Source: Bradyrhizobium commune (GTDB lineage: Bacteria > Pseudomonadota > Alphaproteobacteria > Rhizobiales > Xanthobacteraceae). From it: 64,000 bases of DNA. Below are positions 38,663-46,466 of the stretch, one piece after another. How positions within the stretch are numbered: position 1 is the stretch's first letter; every line of letters begins with the position of its first letter. The notes below the pieces were generated by a model. It was given only the letters and a program-made list of their open reading frames with translations, was not told where the DNA came from and did not search any database. The stretch lies in the NCBI RefSeq assembly GCF_015624505.1, contig NZ_CP061379.1, positions 2,976,001 through 3,040,000 on the forward strand, written 5' to 3'. The position numbers and the translations under genes were made by a program.

Positions 38663-41600
38663 ATGTCGACGGTCCATGCTTTCGGTCCATTCCGTCTCGA
38701 CGCGAATGCGGGCATCCTGTTCCACGGTACCGAGCCTGTGGCTCTTGGTCGGCGCGCGGTGGCGCTGCTTCGCGTGCTGGTCGAGAAATCCGGCGAGCCG
38801 GTCGCCAGGGACGCCCTCGTCGAGGCTGCGTGGGCAGGGCTTGCGATTGAAGACAGCAATCTCTCGGTGCAGATTGCGGCTCTGCGCAAAGCTCTCGGTG
38901 CCGAACCTGGCGGCGACCGCTGGATCGAGACGCTGCCGCGCCGCGGGTATCGCTTTGTCGGGCCGAGTACTGGAAGCTCGCAACAAGGACCGACGGCCGA
39001 GCGAACATCGGTCGTCGCTCCCCGATCTCGCTGGCTCGTCGGGCGACGCGGCCTGCTCCAGAAGCTGGACGGCACGATGCGACGCATGCTTGGTGGAGAG
39101 CGGCAGGTCGCTTTCGTCACTGGCGAGGCCGGCATCGGTAAGACCTCGTTTGTCGAGATGGCAGCCGAGCAATTATCCCGACATGGCGTCGACTTCCTCG
39201 CCGGGCAGTGTACCGAGCGCTTCGGCACCAACGAGCCGTTTCTTCCGCTGATCGACGCCTTGACGACGCGCTGTCGCGGACCGGGCGGGTCGTCCCTTGT
39301 GGAGGCCATTCGCTCCCATGCGCCGACCTGGCTGTTGCAGATGCCGGGCTTCCTTGAGGGAGTGGATCGTGCCGCGTTTCAAAACGAGGTGTTCGGAGCG
39401 ACGCGGGAGCGGATGCTGCGGGAATTCTGCGACCTGCTTGAGGCATTGGGCGCAGATCGCCCATGGGCCCTCATTATCGAAGACATGCATTGGAGCGATT
39501 TCGCGACGGTGGATGTCCTGTCGCGCTTCGCGCGCGGGGATCGCAGGACATCAATACTCGTTCTCGGCACCTACCGGCCCGACGACGCAACCGCACAAGG
39601 CCATCCGGTTCGCCGCCTGCACCAGGATCTGGAGATCCACGGACGATGCAGCGAGTTGCAACTCGATCGACTGTCGAGCATGGAGGTCAAACACCACCTG
39701 GCTCTGCGTTTCCAGGACGAGGAGCTGGCCTCGGTGCTCTCCGGGCCCATGTTCGGACGCAGCCAGGGGCAACCGCTGTTCATCGCTTCCCTCGTGGATT
39801 ACTTTGTCAACCAGGAGTCGATCGTCCAGATCGATGGCGCTTGGCGCCTCGGTTCCGGAATTGCTATCTCCGACGATGTTGTACCGAAAGATCTGAGCAA
39901 TTTGATTACGCATCGGATCGATCGACTGACCGATGACGAGCGTCAACTCCTGGAGGTTGCCAGCGTAGCTGGGAGCGAATGCCCCGCCGCCCTGGTGGCT
40001 GCCGGATTGGCGCGTGACGAGATGCAGACCGAGGAGATCCTCGCGGAACTCACCCGGAGGGATCGCACCCTGGTGTCATCAGGAGTGTCTGAATGGCCCG
40101 ACGGGACCTATTCGGGATCGTACGCGTTTCATCATATTCTCTATCAGAATGTGCTCTATCAGAGGCTGCCCCCGGCGCGACGAGTCCAGGTCCATCGCCG
40201 CATGGGTGAGCGGCTGGAACGGGGGTATGCCGGCCGCACGGAGAATATCGCAGCGAGCCTCGCGCTGCATTTCGAGCAGAGCCGTGACTTCCCGCGCGCG
40301 TTGCGCTACCTGAGCCAGGCGGCAGAGAACTCCGCAAAACGCCTCGGCCACGAGGAGGCAACCAATTATCTGTCTCGTGCGCTCGGAATTCTGGATCGTC
40401 TGGGTGCGACGGATCAATATGGAGCCCGCATCAACTTGCTGCGTCAACGCAGTTGGGCCCTGCGCTCGGCCGGCGATCTCGGCGGCTCGGTCCGCGACCT
40501 GAACGAGATGATCGCGACAGCTGCAGCGGCCGGCCAGCTTCGTCAGGAAGTGAATGGACTCCTGGCCGTGAGCCGGTTCTGCCTTCATGCCGACCGGCGG
40601 GTGTGCCTTCACGCCTCCGACGAAGCGCTGGCCAAGAGCGAAGCGCTCGAGGATGACGCCCTGAAGGCGCTGGTCCAGGGCAGCAGTGCCAGCATCAATC
40701 TGTACTTGAAGGGCTGGAGCGAGAAGGACGCGGCACTCTGCCAGAAGGCCTTGCAGGCGACGGCCGAGGCGCGCGACCACAGCACGCTGATCCGGCGGTA
40801 TGGGATCGAGGGAATCCTCGAGTGCTGGCGGTCACATTATCAGGAATGCCGCCGCACGGGGACGGACGGCAAGAGGCTGGCTCAGGAGGTTGGCGACGTC
40901 TACATCTTCGTGCTGTTCAATGTACTGGAGTCGACCGCGCTGCTTCACCTCGGCGAATGGCGACAATTGCAGCGCGAGACCGTCGCCGCGCTGGCGCTCG
41001 CGGAGAGAAATGCCAATCGCCCGGCGATCGCATTGTGCCGCCTGACGCTAGCCTGGCTCCATGTCGAGGCGATGGACTTTGAAGGAGCCCGCCAGCTCTG
41101 CGAAAGCGTCGACGAGGCGGTTCTCGACGAAAACCCCTTCGCGTTCTTCTTCCAGCGGGCCGTTCTGGCGAAAGCGTTTGTCGGCATGAACGAGCCGCAA
41201 CGCGCGCGCGAGCTGTTCGACGATGTCACGAGTCGCCTCGATGCGGATGGCATTTGCCTGGATTTCACCATCTACACACAACTCTATCACTGCCTCGGCG
41301 AATACGGGCTTCAGACAGGTGATCTCGCCCAGGCGCGATCGTCGGCTGCAAAGCTCCATGACTATGCCGCGCCGGCTCCCGACCGCAATCATCTGGTGCA
41401 GGCGCTTGGCCTGCTTGCGAAGATAGCGTGTGCCGCAGGCGATCTGGACGAGGCGCGGTTGCAATTGGCGCGTGCGCTCTCGGTTCTGGACAACGCCGAC
41501 ATGCCGCTTGCCGCTTGGCGGATTCATCGGACGGCGGCGGAGATCTATGCAAGTCTTGGCGAGGCGGCCGAGGCGGCCAGGCACCGGGTTCGCTTCGAGC

Positions 41601-41692
41601 AGATCATACGGAAGCTTGCCGAGAATTTCGATCCAACAGACAAATTGCGATCGTCGCTCCTCGCCGCTATCGATGCCCCGCACCAGGACTGA
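38663..41692 (+). CDS. Winged-helix / AAA-like ATPase / TPR transcriptional regulator
   Basis: A 1009-aa protein. Residues 1-100 form an OmpR/CadC-type winged helix (FRLDANAGILFHGTEPVALG, and TLPRRGYRFVGP). A predicted STAND/AAA-type ATPase follows, with GEAGIGKTSFVE (Walker A, near 155) and LIIEDMHWSD (Walker B). The second half, to residue 1000, is TPR-like helical (FEQSRDFPRALRYLSQAAEN, RSSAAKLHDYAA). This architecture marks large ligand-sensing activators of the MalT/AfsR/cyclase-linked type. The start is ATG 38663, as the frame upstream is low-quality. No obvious target gene is adjacent other than the divergent transporter operon. Confidence 0.9.
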   Translation: MSTVHAFGPFRLDANAGILFHGTEPVALGRRAVALLRVLVEKSGEPVARDALVEAAWAGLAIEDSNLSVQIAALRKALGAEPGGDRWIETLPRRGYRFVGPSTGSSQQGPTAERTSVVAPRSRWLVGRRGLLQKLDGTMRRMLGGERQVAFVTGEAGIGKTSFVEMAAEQLSRHGVDFLAGQCTERFGTNEPFLPLIDALTTRCRGPGGSSLVEAIRSHAPTWLLQMPGFLEGVDRAAFQNEVFGATRERMLREFCDLLEALGADRPWALIIEDMHWSDFATVDVLSRFARGDRRTSILVLGTYRPDDATAQGHPVRRLHQDLEIHGRCSELQLDRLSSMEVKHHLALRFQDEELASVLSGPMFGRSQGQPLFIASLVDYFVNQESIVQIDGAWRLGSGIAISDDVVPKDLSNLITHRIDRLTDDERQLLEVASVAGSECPAALVAAGLARDEMQTEEILAELTRRDRTLVSSGVSEWPDGTYSGSYAFHHILYQNVLYQRLPPARRVQVHRRMGERLERGYAGRTENIAASLALHFEQSRDFPRALRYLSQAAENSAKRLGHEEATNYLSRALGILDRLGATDQYGARINLLRQRSWALRSAGDLGGSVRDLNEMIATAAAAGQLRQEVNGLLAVSRFCLHADRRVCLHASDEALAKSEALEDDALKALVQGSSASINLYLKGWSEKDAALCQKALQATAEARDHSTLIRRYGIEGILECWRSHYQECRRTGTDGKRLAQEVGDVYIFVLFNVLESTALLHLGEWRQLQRETVAALALAERNANRPAIALCRLTLAWLHVEAMDFEGARQLCESVDEAVLDENPFAFFFQRAVLAKAFVGMNEPQRARELFDDVTSRLDADGICLDFTIYTQLYHCLGEYGLQTGDLAQARSSAAKLHDYAAPAPDRNHLVQALGLLAKIACAAGDLDEARLQLARALSVLDNADMPLAAWRIHRTAAEIYASLGEAAEAARHRVRFEQIIRKLAENFDPTDKLRSSLLAAIDAPHQD

Positions 41693-41785
41693 AGCATCGA
41701 AAACATCCGCTGGCCGAGCCGACAAGCTAGTTATCCGTGTCGCGGACGATAAGCGTGGATAGGCGTCGCACCTATCGGCCCGTCG

Positions 41786-42685
41786 CTATTTCTTGTGATC
41801 ACGCGCGATCCTGAGTGCGACTGAGATAAAATTGCCAAGCGCCGCCGAACGCACATCGGCCCGAGAGGCCAGTCCCAGGGCCGCCTGCGGCGCGTCACCG
41901 GTCAGCCGAAGATAAACGATGTCGTTTGTTCTGAGATGCCTGAGCGATTCCGGCACGATCGCAATCCCAAGTCCGGCCGCCACGAGGTTCAAGGTCGAGG
42001 TCAGTTGCGGTGCTTCCTGGCTCAGCCGCGGGCGGAAGCCCGAACGTTCGCAGGCTGCGATCACGACATCAGTCAGTCCCGGCCGCACGTCTCGATGGTA
42101 GAACACGAAAACCTCGTCGGACAGGCCTGCGAGCGTCGTTGCCTTGCGCGACGCCAGTCGATGCCTCTTCGGTACCGCGACCACCATTCTCTCATGCAGC
42201 AACGGGGTGTAGGCTACGACCTCGTCCGCCTCGAACGGCGGCCGGATGAAGGCGGCATCAACCGTACCGTCCCGAATCATGGCCACGAGATTGGTCGAAC
42301 TGTTCTCTTGCAGCGTGACGTGTAGGGCGGGATAGGCTTGGCGAAACTCGAGCAGGGTGCGAGTCACCGCCGGGTGAAAGCAGCCCGACTCCGTGAAGCC
42401 AACGCAGACGTGGCCCGACATGCCCCGTCCAACCTGTTGCGTCACCACCACGGCCTCGCCGATGCGGGACAGAATCGAACGGACCCGGTCCGCGAAGACC
42501 GAACCGGCCTCCGTCAACGCCACATGGCGCGGCGTTCGATCCACGAGACGGACACCCACCTCCTGCTCCAGCGCCTGAATCTGCTGCGAGAATGGCGGCT
42601 GCGCGATGCCGACCCGCTCAGCCGCGCGCGTAAAGCTCAGCTCCTCCGCGAGGGCGAGGAAGTAGCGCAGGTGTCTCAGTTCCAT
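41786..42685 (-). CDS. LysR-family transcriptional regulator
   Basis: The 299-aa protein has the classic start MELRHLRYFLALAEELSFTR with VGIAQPPFSQQIQALEQEVG, a winged HTH of the CatM/BenM/CbbR-like group, then a periplasmic-binding-like effector domain (QENSSTNLVAMIRDG). It is divergent from the PEP-mutase/isocitrate-lyase-like gene, with operator-like symmetry between, so it probably regulates that gene and the MHS transporter. Confidence 0.93.
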   Translation of the reverse strand: MELRHLRYFLALAEELSFTRAAERVGIAQPPFSQQIQALEQEVGVRLVDRTPRHVALTEAGSVFADRVRSILSRIGEAVVVTQQVGRGMSGHVCVGFTESGCFHPAVTRTLLEFRQAYPALHVTLQENSSTNLVAMIRDGTVDAAFIRPPFEADEVVAYTPLLHERMVVAVPKRHRLASRKATTLAGLSDEVFVFYHRDVRPGLTDVVIAACERSGFRPRLSQEAPQLTSTLNLVAAGLGIAIVPESLRHLRTNDIVYLRLTGDAPQAALGLASRADVRSAALGNFISVALRIARDHKK

Positions 42686-42691
42686 AATTAT

Positions 42692-42725
42692 ATCCAGAAT
42701 GTATGGATTGGCCCTTATCTAGATA
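42692..42725. promoter_or_regulatory. Candidate LysR operator in the divergent region
   Basis: ATCCA-GAATGTA-TGGAT (42692-42708) is an inverted repeat of T-N11-A character, followed by the perfect palindrome TATCTAGATA (42716-42725). It lies 7-40 bp from the LysR start. Confidence 0.5.
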
Positions 42726-42809
42726 TTTGACTGGAAGCATTAATGGGCCGATTTGAGCTGGCAAGCGAATTGTGCGGCGAACGCCCGACATGCCGGAGGG
42801 ACCCAACTC

Positions 42810-43661
42810 ATGTCATTCAAACAGAAGCTCCAGCAGAAGCGAGCCATCCTCGTGCCCGGTGCGCCCAACGCGCTCGCGGCTCGCGTGATCACCGACCTCG
42901 GCTTCGAGGCGATCTACGTGACCGGTGCCGGGGTGACCAATATGTCGCTCGGGCTTCCCGATCTGTCCTTCGTCGACCTGACGCAGATCGTTCAGCACAC
43001 CATGGCAATCCGAAACGTGACCGATCTGCCGCTCGTCGTCGACGCCGACACCGGCTTCGGCAATGCCGTCAATGTGGCGCACACGGTCCGCATGCTCGAA
43101 CGTGCCGGCGCCAGCGCTATCCAGATCGAAGATCAGAAAATGCCCAAGCGCTGCGGTCATTTCGCCGGCAAGGAACTGATTACATCGCAGGAGATGGCCG
43201 CAAAGGTGAGGGCGGCGGTCGATGCCCGCCGATCCGAAGAGCTTCTAATTATCGCTCGCACGGACGCGCGCGCGACTGAGGGCTTCCAGGCCGCGCTCGA
43301 TCGCGCGACGCGCTATGTCGAGGCCGGCGCGGATCTCATCTTTATCGAAGCGCCGGAGAGTGAGGACGAGGTTCGGCGCATTCCCGCGGCGCTGCCGGTC
43401 CCGCAATTGGTGAATCTTGTGGTCGGCGGCCGCACCCCGATCTTCGACCAGGCCGAATTGGCAGAGATCGGATTCGCCATGGCGCTCTACGCGAACGTGG
43501 CGTTGCAGGGGGCCATCCTGGGAATGCAGAACGCACTGGGGGCGCTGGCCAGGGACGGGCGCATGGATGAGGACGGTGCGCTCGTGGCGAGCTTCGCCGA
43601 ACGGCAGCGTCTGGTTCGAAAGAGCCACTATGACGAACTCGAGCGTCGCTATGCGACGTAA
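42810..43661 (+). CDS. PEP mutase / isocitrate lyase-superfamily enzyme
   Basis: A 283-aa ICL/PEPM barrel protein: ILVPGAPNALAARVI, VVDADTGFGNAVNV (Mg-binding), IQIEDQKMPKRCGHF (the KKCGH-type active-site loop, here KRCGH) and IARTDARATEGFQAALDRA. This shape suits oxaloacetate decarboxylase, 2-methylisocitrate lyase or a dimethylmalate-type lyase; I cannot tell which. ATG 42810 follows GGAGGGACCC. It is followed by an MHS transporter, which would import the substrate. Confidence 0.9.
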   Translation: MSFKQKLQQKRAILVPGAPNALAARVITDLGFEAIYVTGAGVTNMSLGLPDLSFVDLTQIVQHTMAIRNVTDLPLVVDADTGFGNAVNVAHTVRMLERAGASAIQIEDQKMPKRCGHFAGKELITSQEMAAKVRAAVDARRSEELLIIARTDARATEGFQAALDRATRYVEAGADLIFIEAPESEDEVRRIPAALPVPQLVNLVVGGRTPIFDQAELAEIGFAMALYANVALQGAILGMQNALGALARDGRMDEDGALVASFAERQRLVRKSHYDELERRYAT

Positions 43662-43709
43662 TTCGGCAGTAGCGCCGTAAAGAGCAGAAATCCGACATGG
43701 GAGGAAGTG

Positions 43710-45068
43710 ATGATCAGCACAGCGCATGATGTGCCGATGGATGCTGCGTCCGGAAAACGGTTCGCTGTGACAACAGTCCAGCTGCGATCCATCGTGGGCG
43801 GATGCGTTGGGAACCTGATCGAATGGTACGACTTCCTCGTCTACTCGATATTCTCGATCTATTTCGCCAGTTCGTTCTTTCCTCAGGGCGACCAGACCGC
43901 CCAATTGCTCAACGTCACCGCGGTAGCGGCGGTTGGCTATGTCGCGCGGCCACTCGGCAGCTGGCTGATGGGCCGCTACGCCGACCGAAGGGGGCGACGG
44001 CTGACGCTTGCCGTGTCCGTCTCCTTCATGTGCTTTGGCTCCCTCCTGATCGCGGTGACACCGACATATGCGATGATTGGCGTCGTTGCACCCGCTCTTC
44101 TGGTGGTGGCGCGCCTGCTCCAGGGTTTGAGCATGGGTGGTGAGTACGGCACCAGTGCCACCTATCTGAGCGAGATGGCGCCGAAGGATCGCCGCGGCTT
44201 TTTCGTTGGATTCTTGCAGGTCAGCGTCGTATCCGGCCAGCTCGCCGCACTTGCTCTTCTCCTGCTCTTGCAGCACGCGATCCTTCGTCCCGGACAAATG
44301 GAGGCTTGGGGCTGGCGCATTCCATTCGTCATCGGCGGCATCTTCGCGCTCTTTGCCCTCTACCTGCGACGCGGTATCGCCGAAACCGATGCCTTCCGGG
44401 AGACCGGGATCAAGGAGCAGAGCCGCGGATCAATGGCGACCCTCCTCGCGCATTGGAGGCTGATCCTGCTGGCGATCGGCATCACGGTGGGTGGAACAAT
44501 CTCGTTCTATACTTACACGGTCTACATGCAGAAATTCATGGTCAACACCGTCGGCATGACGAAGGAAGCGGCCTCGCTCACCACCGCAGCGGCTCTTTTG
44601 TGTTATCTGCCTCTTCAACCTCTGTTTGGCCTGGTATCCGATCTCGTTGGACGCCGCCCGGTGATGATTTTCTTCGGCGCCGCCGGTACGATCCTGACCG
44701 TTCCGCTTCTGACCGCCATGAGCCATGCCGGCAGCGCGTGGGAAGCATTTGCCCTGAATTTTGCGGCTCTCTTCATTCTCAGCGGCTTCACCTCGATCCA
44801 CATGCTGGTCAAGTCCGAACTCTTTCCCGCCGAGATTCGGGCCCTCGGCGTCGGGTTGCCATATGCGATCACCACGGCGATCCTTGGCGGGACCACCGAA
44901 TGGGTCGCGCTCCAGTTCAAAGCCATGGGTCGCGAGGAATGGTTCTACTGGTATGTCACGGGTGCCATTCTGATCTCGCTCGTCGTCTACCTGATCATGC
45001 CGGAGACGCGTCGAACATCGCGACTTGATGGCGCGACGACCGCAGGCCACCACCGGGCCGCGCGATGA
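43710..45068 (+). CDS. MFS transporter, metabolite:H+ symporter (MHS) family
   Basis: A 452-aa membrane protein with 12 predicted helices. NLIEWYDFLVYSIFSIYFAS is the MHS family signature; MGRYADRRGRRLTL is the loop 2-3 motif, and GLSMGGEYGTSATYLSEMAP is typical of KgtP/ShiA-like carriers. I use ATG 43710; a GTG three bases upstream is possible, and GGAGGAAG precedes. Likely substrate is an organic acid handled by the adjacent lyase. The gene ends 17 bp from the convergent porin gene. Confidence 0.92.
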   Translation: MISTAHDVPMDAASGKRFAVTTVQLRSIVGGCVGNLIEWYDFLVYSIFSIYFASSFFPQGDQTAQLLNVTAVAAVGYVARPLGSWLMGRYADRRGRRLTLAVSVSFMCFGSLLIAVTPTYAMIGVVAPALLVVARLLQGLSMGGEYGTSATYLSEMAPKDRRGFFVGFLQVSVVSGQLAALALLLLLQHAILRPGQMEAWGWRIPFVIGGIFALFALYLRRGIAETDAFRETGIKEQSRGSMATLLAHWRLILLAIGITVGGTISFYTYTVYMQKFMVNTVGMTKEAASLTTAAALLCYLPLQPLFGLVSDLVGRRPVMIFFGAAGTILTVPLLTAMSHAGSAWEAFALNFAALFILSGFTSIHMLVKSELFPAEIRALGVGLPYAITTAILGGTTEWVALQFKAMGREEWFYWYVTGAILISLVVYLIMPETRRTSRLDGATTAGHHRAAR

Positions 45069-45085
45069 GCTCGGTTGATGCGGTA

Positions 45086-46450
45086 TCAGAAATTCGCAAC
45101 CGTCTTCAGTCCGAACACCAATGCGTTCGGATTCGCGGTCGTGCCGCCGGGGTCAATCACGTATTGGATGTTCGGTCGTATCTGCAGGCCGGTGAGCGGC
45201 CGCCAAGTGTAGTAGAGCTCCAGGGCGTATTCGTTGCTCTGGACCGCGACCGGACCGAGGCCCGCCAGATTTTGCAGTTCTTCCGACCAGGCGACACGGC
45301 TGTTGACGTGGGTGGTGCCGATCGCAAATCCGATGTCATCCTCGGGTCGGGACTGGAATGGACCGGTATAGGTCAGGCCACCGGCGATCTGATAATCGGT
45401 GGTCGACGTTCGGCGGTCGGCCATCGTCGCGTTCAGGAACAGGCTCAGCGTGCCCGCTGAATCTGCTCGCGATGGCCGGATCACCTGCTGGAGGAAGCTG
45501 ACGTAGATACCGTAACGCCCGCGGCTCTGTAGCAGCGGCTGTCCCGAGAGGACGGCCGGGTTGCCGTTGATGTCGGTGACCACGTCAGGGGCGGTCGATG
45601 TGTCATACCAGCCGCCGAACTTGTAGCTGCCTTGAAGGCCGCCGAACTTCGGCAGCCAGGCGAGTTCCGCCGGGATGAGAATGCCGGTGGATCCCGAATA
45701 GAACACCGGAAGAGCTGATTGCTGCACCTTCAGGTAATTGGGATTGGCGTCGAACACACCAAACTGAAAATAGCCGAAGCCCTGCAAGTTGAATTTCAGC
45801 CGGGTGGCCCATTGGCTGACTGGCCAGTTGTAGATGTAGTTTCCGACGAGGTTGCCGGGTTGCGCGCCACAGAAGGTCAGGTTCTGGAAATCGCACGCGA
45901 ACGATGCGAAATCCTCGCCGAAGGTGATCCGCCCGATCTTCCAGTCGGCCGCTCCGTCGATGAATTTTTGGTCGTACCAGAATTGCGTGAGCCGCAGCGT
46001 CTGGCCGCGTCCGAACACCTCCTGTACCTGCTGCAACGTGCCGAGGCGGGCGTCATCGCTCAAATTGCTGCCGTTGCGGTCCGTCCATGTGACCTGGACC
46101 GTGCCGCCGGGCACGACACCCAGCTTGGTCAGATCGAACGTCGTGCCGAATACCCATTGATCGGTGTAGGCCGCCTGTTGCCGCTGACCGCCCGTTGCAT
46201 TGCCGGCGATCTCGCTGGTGTAGCCGAACTGAAAATCGATGCCTGCATTCGACAGCTTGGTTCTCGCACCGTCCCAGTCGCCGAACAGCCAGGGCACCGG
46301 TGCCGGTGCAGTGCCGGTCCCACGACTGGGAAACGTCAGATCGGCGGCGTGGGCGACCTGGCCGCCTGCGCAGACTGACATCACCGGGAGACCCAACCAA
46401 AGGAAGAACGTAACTGAGCACTTCGCTCTGCCACCGGATGACGCAACCAT
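45086..46450 (-). CDS. Carbohydrate porin (OprB family)
   Basis: A 454-aa outer-membrane protein: signal peptide ending QVAHAADL, then PWLFGDWDGARTKLSNAGID, the OprB opening, and strands such as GFGYFQFGVFDANPNYLKVQ. The C-terminus ends GLKTVANF with a terminal Phe, as required for barrel assembly. It lies 16 bp downstream of gcd on the same strand. It should admit sugars to the periplasm, where the dehydrogenase oxidises them. Confidence 0.93.
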   Translation of the reverse strand: MVASSGGRAKCSVTFFLWLGLPVMSVCAGGQVAHAADLTFPSRGTGTAPAPVPWLFGDWDGARTKLSNAGIDFQFGYTSEIAGNATGGQRQQAAYTDQWVFGTTFDLTKLGVVPGGTVQVTWTDRNGSNLSDDARLGTLQQVQEVFGRGQTLRLTQFWYDQKFIDGAADWKIGRITFGEDFASFACDFQNLTFCGAQPGNLVGNYIYNWPVSQWATRLKFNLQGFGYFQFGVFDANPNYLKVQQSALPVFYSGSTGILIPAELAWLPKFGGLQGSYKFGGWYDTSTAPDVVTDINGNPAVLSGQPLLQSRGRYGIYVSFLQQVIRPSRADSAGTLSLFLNATMADRRTSTTDYQIAGGLTYTGPFQSRPEDDIGFAIGTTHVNSRVAWSEELQNLAGLGPVAVQSNEYALELYYTWRPLTGLQIRPNIQYVIDPGGTTANPNALVFGLKTVANF

Positions 46451-46466
46451 GACGACGCTCCCGGGT

